Positions 27,380 through 37,287 are shown, counted from the first letter of the stretch. The stretch is DNA of 64,000 nt from Balneolaceae bacterium (GCA_007134695.1 SLKI01000012.1:1-64000), one strand, 5' to 3'. Numbers and translations: made by a program. Notes: generated by a model from the letters alone, not told the origin.

Positions 27380-27679
27380 CTATATTCTCGACTTCCAGTA
27401 ATCAGGACTTCTTCTTTGATGAAGAATTGCAAAGATGGTAATCGACTCTTCTTCACTAACGAAATAGATAGAAAAAGGAAATCTGTTGACAAGTGCACGC
27501 CGAACATTCTCACTTTGAACGACTGGGTGCTGAAGGGGATGACGGTTCAGGTTTGCAATCTTAGCATCAATACATCGAATAAACTCTTTGCCCAACCCGG
27601 ATTCTTGTTCTTCATACCAATGATAGGCATCATCTAAATCTTCTTCTGCTTTTTCGGTAAGTATTAATGATGAAGGCAA
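27380..27679 (-). CDS. RelE/ParE-family toxin
   Basis: A 99-residue protein with the ParE/RelE fold signature. It starts LTEKAEEDLDDAYHWYEEQ (helical hairpin), continues IDAKIANLNRHPLQHPVV, and ends with the strand pair RRALVNRFPFSIYF and ITIFAILHQRRSPDYW. ParE toxins act on gyrase and RelE toxins on ribosomal mRNA; the conserved Tyr/Arg pattern here is closer to ParE-like members, but the target is not certain. It starts 6 bp after the stop of the antitoxin gene, so translation is probably coupled. Confidence 0.85.
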   Translation of the reverse strand: MPSSLILTEKAEEDLDDAYHWYEEQESGLGKEFIRCIDAKIANLNRHPLQHPVVQSENVRRALVNRFPFSIYFVSEEESITIFAILHQRRSPDYWKSRI

Positions 27680-27685
27680 TGTAGC

Positions 27686-27904
27686 TTATAAATATTTTTG
27701 ACGGACTTTCTCCCAGCTTGATCCCGAATTTTTGTCCTTTGCAAGCGTTTTAAGTCGTTCTTCAATAATTGATTTGTGATGCTCCGGAACTTCCACGTCC
27801 GATGGGTCTGATGCAATTGAATCCCACAAAGCTTCAACCAAAATCAATTTTTCACTTTTTTTGAGCTGAGAAAGCTCGTTGAGTAATGCCTTGTCCATCT
27901 TCAT
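27686..27904 (-). CDS. Addiction-module antitoxin
   Basis: A 72-residue protein of the short putative addiction-module type found upstream of ParE/RelE toxins. It has LKKSEKLILVEALWDSIA, then a helix with EHHKSIIEERL, and a C-terminal SGSSWEKVRQKYL. It should neutralise the adjacent toxin. A small palindrome TTGTACAA (27923-27930) just upstream could be an autoregulatory site, but the evidence is weak. Confidence 0.82.
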   Translation of the reverse strand: MKMDKALLNELSQLKKSEKLILVEALWDSIASDPSDVEVPEHHKSIIEERLKTLAKDKNSGSSWEKVRQKYL

Positions 27905-28047
27905 GATGTTTATTAATAGTAATTGTACAAGTTGATTAAAAACGTTGTCGAAAGCAATTCATTGGGTCGATAAATTCTGCTGAGCATAAGAGAGGGCTTA
28001 ACAGCTTTTATTCGATACGATCAAGATTAATTTACGATCGATTGTAA

Positions 28048-28761
28048 TTACGGTGCCAGCCTGCTGACCCGCCACGACCCGTCATCCTGAAGCGTATAAC
28101 CGAACCGGTCATGCAACCTGTTGATGCGGCCCTGCCAAAACTCGAACCGGTCCGGAATAACCCGATACCCTCCCCAAAACTCCGGCCGCGGCACCTCTCC
28201 ATCAGCAAATTTCTCCTCCATCTCTTTGAGCCGTTTCTCCAGTTCTGCCCGGGAGCCTACCTCCTTGCTTTGCGGCGAAGCCCAGGCGCTGAGGCGGCTG
28301 GCTAGCGGCCTGGATTGGAAATACTCGTCCGACTGTTTCTCCGGAACCCGTTCAACGCTTCCTTCGATTCGGATCTGCCTTACCAGTTCCGGCCAATAGA
28401 ATGTGAGGGCCGCATGCGGGTTGCTCTCCAGGTTTTGGGATTTTCGGCTGTTGTAATTGGTGTAGAAAATAAATCCGTTTCTATCGAACCCCTTGAGGAG
28501 TACCATCCGCGTAACGGGCCGGTTTCGTTCATCTACGGTTGATAGTGCCATTGCGTTCGGATCCTCCTGAACCCTGGCCACCGCTTCGGAGAACCAGAGT
28601 TCAAACTGATCGACCGGATCCTCTTTCAGGGTATCTTCATCGAAAGGTTCACCCCTGTATTCACGCCGGATCATCGAGGTCGCCTGACGTACAAATCCCC
28701 CTTTGGAATGGACCTCGTCGCCGGCAGGCAACCACTTTTTAAACCATCGAATCAAACTCAT
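28048..28761 (-). CDS. pdxH: Pyridoxamine 5'-phosphate oxidase
   Basis: 237 residues. An FMN enzyme that oxidises PNP/PMP to PLP, the last step of vitamin B6 synthesis and salvage. Visible motifs are STVDERNRPVTRMVLLKGFD, FYTNYNSRKSQNLESNP, FYWPELVRQIRIEG, SRLSAWASPQS and the C-terminal EFWGGYRVIPDRFEFWQG with RLHDRFGY. The length and motif order are standard; the N-terminus is about 20 residues longer than in many homologues. The product would supply PLP to tryptophanase and the racemase in this window. No operon partners. Confidence 0.95.
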   Translation of the reverse strand: MSLIRWFKKWLPAGDEVHSKGGFVRQATSMIRREYRGEPFDEDTLKEDPVDQFELWFSEAVARVQEDPNAMALSTVDERNRPVTRMVLLKGFDRNGFIFYTNYNSRKSQNLESNPHAALTFYWPELVRQIRIEGSVERVPEKQSDEYFQSRPLASRLSAWASPQSKEVGSRAELEKRLKEMEEKFADGEVPRPEFWGGYRVIPDRFEFWQGRINRLHDRFGYTLQDDGSWRVSRLAP

Positions 28762-28800
28762 GCAAGTTGTTTTTGTTGAGCTCCAAACCCGAGCTTCGCA

Positions 28801-28852
28801 CTTTGAGCTTTCAGCTTTCAGCTTTGAGCTTTGCTCTTTCAGCTTTCAGCTC
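28801..28852. repeat. Heptanucleotide tandem repeat (AGCTTTC/AGCTTTG)
   Basis: About seven tandem copies of a 7-bp unit: AGCTTTC twice, AGCTTTG twice, a variant CTCTTTC, then AGCTTTC and a partial copy. It lies in the 381-bp gap between pdxH and ftsH, just upstream of the pdxH start, and could shift promoter spacing if copy number varies. The rest of the gap (28853-29142) holds a palindrome GACTCGAGTC but no gene. Confidence 0.75.
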
Positions 28853-29142
28853 AAATATACTCAACAGATCTCTCTTTTTTGGACTCGAGTCTCTATTCCC
28901 GGAAAGTCTGTATCTTTATTTCCATCATGGTATCCGTATCTTTCGGCCTGATTTCCGAATAAATGCCGAAACTCTTTAGTTGCCGGGGGCGTTATACAGC
29001 GGTAATCACTGGCACAATTCAAACAAGTACAACAAATTCAATAAATAACTTGCGTCTTCCGGCATTACAAATTTGAATCGATCGGCAACACGAACAGCAC
29101 GGACACCGTTTTTTCTGTTCAGCCCAGACCTAACCATCAGAT

Positions 29143-31389
29143 ATGGATAACAATAAAAACCGGCAACATTCTTCGGGCAGCAACGACAAGCCCCGCAAGG
29201 ATCCTATGCAGAATAAATCGAAGGATAAGCCGCCGAAACCACCTGCAGGTGGAACCAGTGGAGTATTCTGGGTCTTTCTTTTGACGTTGGTCGTTCTCTG
29301 GTACTTTATGATGACTGATGCGGGCCAGGGCTTGTTCCATTCACCGCCTGAGATCGAGTATACCAATTTCCGGCAGCAACTCGCCCAGGAGAATATCCGG
29401 AGCGTACATGTTCAGGGAGAGCGGATTGAAGCCGAACTCAAGGAGCCGGTCCAGCTTCGGGCTGCACAGGACGACACTACGCACTACGAACGCTTTATCA
29501 CCTATATGCCCTCCTTCGGTGATGAGCAGCTATTTGCTATGCTCGAAGAGAGAGAGGTGATGATCTCGGCCGAGCCCGAGACAGAGAACTGGTGGCTCTA
29601 TTTCTTCATCTTTGCGATGCCGCTGCTCATCATACTATTTATCGGATTCATCTTCTATCGGCGGATGCAGTCGCAGGGACGGGGAATCTTCAACATCGGG
29701 CAGAGCCAGGCCAAACTTCACGACACGAGCAAAAAGCGAACAACTTTTGATGATGTGGCTGGCATGGAAGGGGCGAAGACCGAGCTGCGCGAAGTGATCG
29801 AATTTTTAAAGCATCCCGACCGTTTTGAGGAACTGGGAGCTAAACTTCCGAAAGGAATCCTGCTAGTCGGCCCGCCAGGTACCGGAAAAACATTGCTGGC
29901 GCGGGCTACAGCGGGTGAAGCCGACGTTCCGTTCTTCACCATCACCGGATCGGATTTTATGGAGATGTTTGTCGGAGTCGGAGCCAAACGAGTCCGGGAG
30001 ATGTTTAAAAAAGCGAAGGAGATGTCGCCCAGCATTATCTTTATCGACGAGATCGATTCGATCGGCCGTTCCAGGGGCGCCGGGCTCGGCGGCGGTCACG
30101 ACGAACGAGAACAGACACTCAATCAGCTTCTCTCCGAGCTAGACGGATTTGAAGAAACTGAAAATGTCGTGGTGATGGCGGCGACCAACCGTCCGGACAT
30201 TCTCGACAAGGCACTTCTGAGGCCGGGACGGTTCGACCGACAGGTGACTGTGGACCTGCCAATGCAGCAAGCCCGTGTCGAAATCCTCAAAATCCATGCT
30301 CGAAAGAAGCCGATGGATGAATCGGTCGACTTTGAAAGCGTCGCCCGGGGTACGCCCGGGTTCAGTGGTGCCGACCTGGAGAATCTGCTTAACGAAGCTT
30401 CGCTTTACGCCGGCCGCGACAAGCGGAAAAAAATCACCATGGAGGATATCGACAAGGCGAGAGACAAGGTGATGATGGGGCTGGAACGCGAAGGGATGCA
30501 ACTCGACGAAGAGGAGAAAAAGATTCTGGCTTATCATGAAGCGGGCCATGCGCTGGTCGGGGCCGCACTGCCACATTCCGATCCGGTACACAAGGTCACC
30601 ATCATTCCGAGGGGCCAGGCGATGGGAGTCACCCAGCAGCTACCAAAACGGGAAAAGTACCTCTATAACCGGGACTATCTGCTCGACCGCCTGGCTGTGA
30701 TCATGGGAGGACGTGCTGCCGAGCAGCTTATTTTCAAAACGGCGACCAGCGGCGCACAGAACGACCTTCAACAGGTTTCCAAGCTCACACGGAAGATGGT
30801 GATGGATTGGGGAATGAGCGAAAAATTTGGCCATCTGTCGTTTGGAAGCGGCCAGGAAGAGGTCTTTCTGGGGCGCGAGATGCACCGTCAGCGCGAATAC
30901 AGCGACTCTACCGCTCGAGAGATCGATGAAGAGGTGCAAAGTATCTCACGGGAAGCTTACGACCGTGCAATGCAGACGCTCAAGGAACACAAAGAGGTGC
31001 TCGACCGCATCGCCGAACTACTGATTGAACATGAAGAAGTCCCCGGCCAGGTGGTGACTGACCTGCTGGAGGGTAAAGAGCCGGAGATGCCGGAGAAAAA
31101 AGAGGGAGAGAAGAACGAGAAGGAGAAAAAGGCGGAAAAAGAAAAAGCGAAAGATGAAGAGAAAAACACACCACCGGAAAAGGGGGAGGAGACGGATAAA
31201 AAGGAGAAAGTAAGGAGTGAACCTGAAGGATCACCCGACCGGAAATCGAAAAACGTCAAACGTGACGGAACGAAGAGCGGAAAAAAGCAGGTCGGCGGGT
31301 CAGAAACGGATGAAGTAAAAGCCGATGAGGCTCAGAGTGATCCTGCTGAAACCGACGGAACACAAACCGGCGAGAAAAGATCTGACTAA
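29143..31389 (+). CDS. ftsH: ATP-dependent zinc metalloprotease FtsH
   Basis: 748 residues. A membrane AAA+ protease for quality control of membrane and cytosolic proteins. Two N-terminal helices (about 41-60 and 150-170) flank a periplasmic domain. Next come Walker A GPPGTGKT, Walker B IIFIDEID, the second region of homology, and the zinc site HEAGH (His465, His469). The last ~90 residues (from about 660) are an extreme low-complexity K/E-rich tail, then a T/D/E/Q-rich end; such tails vary among FtsH proteins of this phylum. It is monocistronic and followed by a hairpin. Confidence 0.96.
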   Translation: MDNNKNRQHSSGSNDKPRKDPMQNKSKDKPPKPPAGGTSGVFWVFLLTLVVLWYFMMTDAGQGLFHSPPEIEYTNFRQQLAQENIRSVHVQGERIEAELKEPVQLRAAQDDTTHYERFITYMPSFGDEQLFAMLEEREVMISAEPETENWWLYFFIFAMPLLIILFIGFIFYRRMQSQGRGIFNIGQSQAKLHDTSKKRTTFDDVAGMEGAKTELREVIEFLKHPDRFEELGAKLPKGILLVGPPGTGKTLLARATAGEADVPFFTITGSDFMEMFVGVGAKRVREMFKKAKEMSPSIIFIDEIDSIGRSRGAGLGGGHDEREQTLNQLLSELDGFEETENVVVMAATNRPDILDKALLRPGRFDRQVTVDLPMQQARVEILKIHARKKPMDESVDFESVARGTPGFSGADLENLLNEASLYAGRDKRKKITMEDIDKARDKVMMGLEREGMQLDEEEKKILAYHEAGHALVGAALPHSDPVHKVTIIPRGQAMGVTQQLPKREKYLYNRDYLLDRLAVIMGGRAAEQLIFKTATSGAQNDLQQVSKLTRKMVMDWGMSEKFGHLSFGSGQEEVFLGREMHRQREYSDSTAREIDEEVQSISREAYDRAMQTLKEHKEVLDRIAELLIEHEEVPGQVVTDLLEGKEPEMPEKKEGEKNEKEKKAEKEKAKDEEKNTPPEKGEETDKKEKVRSEPEGSPDRKSKNVKRDGTKSGKKQVGGSETDEVKADEAQSDPAETDGTQTGEKRSD

Positions 31390-31397
31390 GTTCAGAT

Positions 31398-31429
31398 CGA
31401 CTTCCTGCTCCGACGTAAGGAGCAGGTCG
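31398..31429 (+). terminator. Hairpin after ftsH
   Basis: CCTGCTCC (31404-31411) pairs with GGAGCAGG (31419-31426) around a 7-nt loop, and an outer CGAC/GTCG extends the stem past a small bulge. It begins 9 bp after the ftsH stop. There is no T-tract, so it may be a 3'-end stabiliser rather than a complete intrinsic terminator. Confidence 0.5.
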
Positions 31430-31451
31430 GGGGAAGCTGCCGATCTGCTTA

Positions 31452-32078
31452 CTAAAGGCCGGGGATCTCCATCCCTCCCTCATAGAATCTGCCTATAAGA
31501 ACGTCGGAGATAATGCGGGTGAGCACCTCCTCCTCTTTCACCCCGTAGATCATTTGACGGGCAATCGAGCCATCCTCGTCCGGTTCCGCATCATACGTAC
31601 GCTTTGTAAAAATGATTTGAGGTATAGTTGGAGAGCCGGGATAATCATCAAACAGATACTTCAAGGTACCGGTTCCCATCCAGCTGTTGCCGACAATGAT
31701 CTCGTCGAACGTGCCATACTCCTGAAGATGATTATAGCCATTTTCGACATACCAGTTGATTGCGACTCCGATAGTCATTAAGTCATACCCTTTCTCGCGA
31801 ATTATATCTCCAATCTCGTTTTTAATGTTAATGACATACGCTATAAGTTTATCATTCGTACAAAGACCACAACTTGTACTTGTCAGGTAGATCATGACGA
31901 TTTCCTGCGGATTTTCAATCTGGTTGCGGGGCTCATAGGTACACTCGGGGATTTCAACAGTATCCACTTCAGTTTCCGGTTCAGTTGCTTCTGAAACGGT
32001 TTCCGGATCGCTGTTGCAGGAAACAGGTATCAGGAAAGCAATCAGAAATATTGGCAAATGGTACTTGACGTAGCTCAT
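31452..32078 (-). CDS. Thioredoxin-like lipoprotein with CxxC motif
   Basis: 208 residues. The lipoprotein signal ends at LIPVSCNSD, followed by an acidic linker. A domain beginning IVMIYLTSTSCGLCTND has a C-G-L-C dithiol motif in the place expected for thioredoxin-like folds, and TIPQIIF resembles the cis-Pro loop. It could act as a periplasmic thiol oxidoreductase. Its ATG overlaps the stop of the beta-propeller gene (4-bp ATGA overlap), implying translational coupling and a shared process. I do not recognise the exact family. Confidence 0.65.
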   Translation of the reverse strand: MSYVKYHLPIFLIAFLIPVSCNSDPETVSEATEPETEVDTVEIPECTYEPRNQIENPQEIVMIYLTSTSCGLCTNDKLIAYVINIKNEIGDIIREKGYDLMTIGVAINWYVENGYNHLQEYGTFDEIIVGNSWMGTGTLKYLFDDYPGSPTIPQIIFTKRTYDAEPDEDGSIARQMIYGVKEEEVLTRIISDVLIGRFYEGGMEIPGL

Positions 32079-33232
32079 GGTAAAACACCATTGTTTTTGT
32101 TTATTAAGAGTTGCGGAAAGGGACTGCTCGTCGAGGTTATAACGAAATCCCGATTATAGGCCTGGATATTTGGAAGAGATCGGGACAGGAGTTCCCCTTC
32201 TCCGGTCCGGCTGTTAATCGAAAATGTCAGCGTCTGTCCGTCGACATGTTCATTATTCTCCCGCTCAAAACGGATAACCTGAAGCACCACGGTTTCAGAA
32301 TCTCCGGAAGAGACCAGCCGGTTATGCAGGTCGGAAAATCCGTCGGGATGAAATCCGGTATTGATGGACGGCGTGGAGCCCTGCCTCGTGACCACTTCGG
32401 CCCGTCTCGGGAAAAAAGGCTGGATTTCCGAAACCCATGCCAGCTCACCATCCGGATGGTATCCATACACATAAGGCAAGATCGATGAGACAACAATGAT
32501 GCGGCCCGAAGACTCATTACAGGTCAACATTATCTGTGAGAGCACCATCCGGGCGGGATGAAAATCTGTGGAATAGACGTCGTGAAAGGAACGAATATGT
32601 TCAAATGTCTCGGCATCATACTGGTGAAGGATCTTTTGATCGTCCAAAACTAATCCTGCCGCAAAGATATAATCACCAAGCTTGCAGACACCGATCGGTG
32701 AGAAATTCACCCTATTGGATCGGTTATCATACTCTTCACGGCCAGACAGATTAAACTCTTCTATTTTATGCATCCGGTCGGCGACATAGAGAAGACTGCC
32801 CGTGGTGTATAGCCCGGAAACCTGCACCATCTCGCCGGGTCCTCTGCCGGGCCGGCCGATCTGCTGAAGAAACTCCCCCGTATCCAGGTCAAAGAGCCGC
32901 AAATGCGATGCCTGGTCATCAAAGATGGCGAGCATTTGGTTGTCCAGAATTCCGGTGTATCGGATCCGGCCAAACATATATGGCTGCTCACCACTATCCC
33001 GCCCGATCGATGTGAGCCAATCCAGCGAGGTGGAATCAACTCGTTCGACGACTGAATCGGAAGAGGAGATCGTATGATCGATCATCTCCGCTGGCAAAAG
33101 GTTCTCCTCGGTCGGATGGAGCTCGCTTCCCGGCGTCGTATGGGGTTCCCGCTCCTGCTGCGTACAGTTTGTCAAAAAAAAGAGCAGCAGAGTCGCGGAA
33201 ACACAAAGTGAGGTCGATCTTCTTGAAAACAT
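32075..33232 (-). CDS. 6-bladed beta-propeller lipoprotein
   Basis: 385 residues. The signal peptide ends in a lipobox (LFFLTNCTQ). The body shows repeated propeller blades with patterns such as LRLFDLDTGEFLQQIGRPGRGPGE, LYVADRMHKIEEF and VYGYHPDGELAW. The GRxGxGPGE motif is typical of the NHL/6-bladed propeller lipoproteins common in Bacteroidota and relatives, of unknown ligand. It is the first gene of a two-gene unit with the thioredoxin-like lipoprotein. Confidence 0.75.
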   Translation of the reverse strand: MFSRRSTSLCVSATLLLFFLTNCTQQEREPHTTPGSELHPTEENLLPAEMIDHTISSSDSVVERVDSTSLDWLTSIGRDSGEQPYMFGRIRYTGILDNQMLAIFDDQASHLRLFDLDTGEFLQQIGRPGRGPGEMVQVSGLYTTGSLLYVADRMHKIEEFNLSGREEYDNRSNRVNFSPIGVCKLGDYIFAAGLVLDDQKILHQYDAETFEHIRSFHDVYSTDFHPARMVLSQIMLTCNESSGRIIVVSSILPYVYGYHPDGELAWVSEIQPFFPRRAEVVTRQGSTPSINTGFHPDGFSDLHNRLVSSGDSETVVLQVIRFERENNEHVDGQTLTFSINSRTGEGELLSRSLPNIQAYNRDFVITSTSSPFPQLLINKNNGVLP

Positions 33233-33384
33233 ATCTCTCGTTTGATCGTAACCTTGGGATTAAGTGCCTGTTTCCAATAATCGGAATTTCGTAAAGATTC
33301 AGGCTCAACAAACAATTACGCAAAAGAAATTCTTTTTCAAAAGGTTACCTGAAACTCAATAATTCACTAATAGAACAGATAAAC

Positions 33385-34608
33385 TCAAACCCACACCCGC
33401 CTTAACTGCGGGCTGATATGCATCAATAGATCGTACGTCGAGACGCCGCATGCGCTGTGAATGTCATCGGCACGTGAGCCTTCCCGGACGTCAAAGATCA
33501 CCGCTTCATCCCCGATCTCTACACCGGTTTCGGGCCCCAGATTCACCAGCGAATGGCTGGCCGAAACAGAGGCCACAACCGGGTGCAACTCCCCCCGGAT
33601 CCGCACTTTTGCACAGCTCGCAGCACCCCTCTGCCATCCGTCGGCGTGGCCGATCGGCAGCGTCGCCAGCCAGGTATCCTCTTCGGCTTCAAACGCCTGT
33701 CCATATCCGGCCGTCTCTCCGCGGTGCAGCTTCTTGACATGGATCACCCGGCATTTGAGCCCGAACGCCGGACGCAGGTCCATCAACCCTTTCGGCCGCT
33801 GCCTGTCCGGCTCGGGATAGATTCCATACAGCCCGATGCCGGGCCGCACCTTGTCGAACCAGGCATCCGGGTGCCGGAAGATCGGCGTCGTGGAAACGGC
33901 ATGCCGGGCTCCGTATTCGAGTCCTTCCGCATCAAGCCGCTCCATCAGCCGGTTGTAGCGCACGATCTGCTCCAGATCGAACTCCTCCGCCTCGGTAAAG
34001 GTGATCATTGAACCCCGGACCGATATGCCGCGCCGGCCGGCCAGGTCGCGGTAAAACTCCAGCGCTTCACCCTCCCGGACGCCGAGCCGTCCGAGCCCGG
34101 TATCCAGCTTCACCTCAACGGAGATCGGTTTTTGCAACCGGGTTGCAAGCCTTTCGAGCTGATCACCCACCGGGGTGTAGATCATCGGGGTGATATCCAG
34201 CCGCACCACCTCCTCGAGCTCTCTTTCGTCGAGCAGAGTCATCAATACAATCGGTTTTCTGATCCCCGCCTCCCGCAGCCGGACCGCCTCACCCATCTTG
34301 ACCACACCGAAGCCCTCGATCGGATCCATCGGCTCCATGATCCGGGCCGACTCGACCACTCCCATGCCGTATCCGTTGTTTTTGATCACCGCGAGTATGG
34401 GCCGTCCTTCCACAGCCCGATAAATCTGACGAACGTTGTGCCGCATATTCTCCGGATAGATCTCCACATAAGGATCGTAGATGGAGGAGAGATCTCTTTT
34501 CACTTTGGCATTGTTCTCCGTCCGGGTGGCTGAGCCGATCTTGGTTGCTGCAGCAGCTAACGGCAGCAGCGAGAAGGATTTTAGAAAGTCAAATCGTGTC
34601 CACTTCAT
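33385..34608 (-). CDS. Exported alanine racemase-like (possible broad-spectrum) amino-acid racemase
   Basis: 407 residues. A fold-type III PLP racemase with the PLP lysine in AVIKNNGYGMG (K76), the barrel motifs VEVKLDTGLGRLG and KVRPGIGLYG, the catalytic-Tyr region ETAGYGQAF, and LPIGHADGW. The first ~27 residues (TRFDFLKSFSLLPLAAAA) form a hydrophobic leader resembling a Tat signal with only one Arg, so the enzyme is probably periplasmic. Where cytoplasmic alanine racemases have C-M-D-Q, this one has SASHS. Leader, length and divergence recall the periplasmic broad-spectrum racemases (Bsr) that make non-canonical D-amino acids. Substrate not determined. Confidence 0.82.
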   Translation of the reverse strand: MKWTRFDFLKSFSLLPLAAAATKIGSATRTENNAKVKRDLSSIYDPYVEIYPENMRHNVRQIYRAVEGRPILAVIKNNGYGMGVVESARIMEPMDPIEGFGVVKMGEAVRLREAGIRKPIVLMTLLDERELEEVVRLDITPMIYTPVGDQLERLATRLQKPISVEVKLDTGLGRLGVREGEALEFYRDLAGRRGISVRGSMITFTEAEEFDLEQIVRYNRLMERLDAEGLEYGARHAVSTTPIFRHPDAWFDKVRPGIGLYGIYPEPDRQRPKGLMDLRPAFGLKCRVIHVKKLHRGETAGYGQAFEAEEDTWLATLPIGHADGWQRGAASCAKVRIRGELHPVVASVSASHSLVNLGPETGVEIGDEAVIFDVREGSRADDIHSACGVSTYDLLMHISPQLRRVWV

Positions 34609-34764
34609 AAATGCAAGTTTGATGAAGGTTTAGTTAATCGAACAGTATCAAATTTCTGCTCAAATATCCAAATCGTGTAAACTTTTTTCGGCATCGATCA
34701 GAAACATTTGTTCCGTGCTATCCGTAAAGCGTTGCAGTAATCCGAAATTTGAGTACAGAAAACC

Positions 34765-35886
34765 ATGTCAAACAAAAAACGATCGAAGAAACGAATTTTC
34801 TGGGGTTCCCTGCTGGTTCTCATTCTTGCCGGCGGCGGTTTTGTCCTTCTCAATAGCAGCTCATCCGAGGATGAAAACTCTCAGGCCCCCTATGTAACTG
34901 CCGAAATCGGCACCATTGTAGAACAAGCACTGGCAACTGGTACCATTGAACCTGAGAATGAAATTGAGGTCAAGTCCAAAATCTCCGGGGTTGTCAACCG
35001 GGTCTTTGCACAGCCGGGGGAATATGTACAACAGGGCGACCCGCTGATCGAAGTACGGCCCGACCCCACCCCTCTTGAGCTCGCCGAGGCCAAAAGAAAC
35101 CTGGAACGAACTCTTGTCGAAAAGGAAAATCTGGAGAAGGAACTGGATCGAATGCGGGTCCTCAGAGAGCGTGACCTGGTTTCGGACCGCGAGTATGAGG
35201 AAAATCTGCAGCGCTACAACGATGCGAAAATCCGGGCCCAGATCAACCGGGAGCGGCTGGAACTGCTTGAGTCGGGACGGATCTCCATCGGCGAAACGCT
35301 GATTGAGTCGGTGATCCGTGCTCCGATCAGCGGATTTATTCTGGACAAGATGGTGGATGTCGGAGAGCCGGTTGTCCCGCTCACCTCCTACCAGGCGGGA
35401 ACCCCGCTGATGACGATTGCCGAAATGGATATGCTGCTCTTTAAAGGCACAGTCGACGAAATCGATGTTGGTAAAATTGAAGAGGGTATGCAGGCCGAAA
35501 TCAAGATCGGAGCACTTCCGGGTGAGGTCGTCTACGGGGAAGTCTCCCGGATCTCGCTCAAAGCCCGGGAACAGGATAATGCAACCGTCTTTCCGATCGA
35601 GATCCGGATCACCGACTTTAACGGTACGGTACTTCGGGCCGGTTATTCGGCTAATGCAGACATCATCATCGAAAGGATAGAGGATGCCGTTACCATTCCG
35701 GAACGGGTTGTGACGATGCGTGACGGTAAAGCGTATGTCGAACTACCCGGCAGTGAACCCGGCCAGCGAATCGAACAGGAAGTTCAACTCGGGTTAAGCG
35801 ATGCGATCAATGTGGCAGTGACCGACGGCCTGAGTGAAGGGGACCGCGTCCTCGAGCGACCCACGCGACAACTGACTGTACGGTAA
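34765..35886 (+). CDS. Periplasmic adaptor (HlyD/MacA-like membrane fusion protein)
   Basis: 373 residues. One N-terminal helix (about 11-29), a biotinyl-lipoyl-like segment (SKISGVVNRVFAQPGEYVQQGDPLIEV), a coiled-coil hairpin (about 105-170), the second lipoyl half (VIRAPISGFILDKMVDVGEPV), then beta-barrel and membrane-proximal domains. It links an inner-membrane MacB-like transporter to an outer-membrane channel. It is followed by two permease genes, but there is no outer-membrane factor or ATPase gene here. The export substrate is unknown. Confidence 0.9.
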   Translation: MSNKKRSKKRIFWGSLLVLILAGGGFVLLNSSSSEDENSQAPYVTAEIGTIVEQALATGTIEPENEIEVKSKISGVVNRVFAQPGEYVQQGDPLIEVRPDPTPLELAEAKRNLERTLVEKENLEKELDRMRVLRERDLVSDREYEENLQRYNDAKIRAQINRERLELLESGRISIGETLIESVIRAPISGFILDKMVDVGEPVVPLTSYQAGTPLMTIAEMDMLLFKGTVDEIDVGKIEEGMQAEIKIGALPGEVVYGEVSRISLKAREQDNATVFPIEIRITDFNGTVLRAGYSANADIIIERIEDAVTIPERVVTMRDGKAYVELPGSEPGQRIEQEVQLGLSDAINVAVTDGLSEGDRVLERPTRQLTVR

Positions 35887-36057
35887 TGGACCGAAATCCG
35901 GATGATTCGATTGCAGGGCCAAAGAGTACATGAAGAGCTTCTGACAGCAGTTTTGGTCAGATTATCCGACCGCATCCTCCTGTCAGCTTTCCCGGTCGCT
36001 ACAACCACATCCCCTGCCATAAACGCCAAGTAACAGCAGTGAAACGGAATTAACAAT

Positions 36058-37287
36058 ATGTCTTTTATCAGCCTCATCGGCGAACTTTTCAGAAACCTGA
36101 ACCAGCAGCGGCTGCGAAGCTTTCTCACCATCTTCGGAATCATGTGGGGGACTGCCACGCTGATACTGCTTCTGGCTTTCGGAGCTGGTTTCCGGGATCA
36201 GACTGTTCTGAACATGCGGGGGATGGGCGACGAAATAGCGATCGTATTTGGCGGCCAGACCACTAAAGCGTTTGAAGGCTATAATATCGGCCGGCAGATA
36301 CGAATGCGCGAGGCGGATGCCCGGCTGCTCGAAGAACAGATTCCGGAGGTCACCACGGCCACCCCGGAATTCAGCCAACACCTGCAGGTTCACCATCTGG
36401 ACCGGCGAAGAAGCTCCCTTATCACCGGTGTCTACCCGGTCTACAGCGATCTGCGTAACATTTTTGAACAACAGGGCGGCCGATGGCTCAATGAAAGCGA
36501 TCTTGAAGAGCGGCGGCGAGTCATTTTTCTCGGCAACCGTCTGGCCGACAACCTGTTCAACGGCGAAGATCCGGTCGGGCAGAGGGTGATGGTCCGGGGC
36601 ACGCCGTTCACGGTGATCGGAGTGATGCAGGAGAAGAATCAAAACTCCTCGTATAACCAGCAAGACCAGGACCGTGCTTTTATTCCGGCCACTACTTTTT
36701 CGACCATGATGGGCACCGACCGCATCAATAATATACTCTATGTTCCCGGTAACCCGGATTTGACCGAATCGATCCGCGCCAATGTTTACGAAGTACTCGG
36801 CCGCAAACACCGGTTCGACCCGTCCGATCAGAGCGCCCTGATGATCTGGGACACCAACGAGTTCTGGAAATTTATCAACATTATGTTTCTCGGTATTAAT
36901 GCATTTCTGGCTCTCATCGGTTTTTTCACCCTGGCAGTCGGCGGTATCGGGGTTGCCAACATCATGTTTGTGGTCGTTCAGGAGCGAACCAAGGAGATCG
37001 GAATCCGCCGGTCGGTCGGGGCCAAAAAACACCATATCATGGGGCAGTTCTTTCTCGAAACTTTCATGATTGTGGCGATCGGAGCTTTGGCCGGCTATAC
37101 CATCGGGTGGGGCCTCATCAAACTGCTGGAACACAACCCGCTTCAGGAGTATGTAGGATCTCCCTTTTTCGCCCCCGAAGTGGGATTGATCGCCTTTGTC
37201 GTACTGGGTTTGGTTGGATTCGCTTCGGGCCTGCTGCCTGCCTGGAGGGCCTCCCGGCTGGATGTAGTCGAATGTTTACGGAGATAA
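36058..37287 (+). CDS. MacB-like ABC transporter permease (first of a pair)
   Basis: 409 residues. One N-terminal helix (about 20-45), a large periplasmic MacB_PCD domain, and three C-terminal FtsX-type helices with GGIGVANIMFVVVQERTKEI and LPAWRASRLDVVECLRR. The first residues (FRNLNQQRLRSFLTIFGIMWG) are typical of the family. It lies 171 bp after the adaptor and 3 bp before a paralogue. No nucleotide-binding domain is fused or adjacent, so its ATPase must be encoded elsewhere or have been lost. Confidence 0.9.
   Translation: MSFISLIGELFRNLNQQRLRSFLTIFGIMWGTATLILLLAFGAGFRDQTVLNMRGMGDEIAIVFGGQTTKAFEGYNIGRQIRMREADARLLEEQIPEVTTATPEFSQHLQVHHLDRRRSSLITGVYPVYSDLRNIFEQQGGRWLNESDLEERRRVIFLGNRLADNLFNGEDPVGQRVMVRGTPFTVIGVMQEKNQNSSYNQQDQDRAFIPATTFSTMMGTDRINNILYVPGNPDLTESIRANVYEVLGRKHRFDPSDQSALMIWDTNEFWKFINIMFLGINAFLALIGFFTLAVGGIGVANIMFVVVQERTKEIGIRRSVGAKKHHIMGQFFLETFMIVAIGALAGYTIGWGLIKLLEHNPLQEYVGSPFFAPEVGLIAFVVLGLVGFASGLLPAWRASRLDVVECLRR

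Noticed and set aside
28884-28893. Palindrome GACTCGAGTC
   Set aside because: Spacer is 4 rather than 6 and the flanks do not match the operator family; probably chance.
35902-36033. 43-codon frame between adaptor and permease
   Set aside because: Starts like an ABC ATPase (MIRLQ) but has no Walker or signature motifs; mentioned only as a possible remnant, not annotated.
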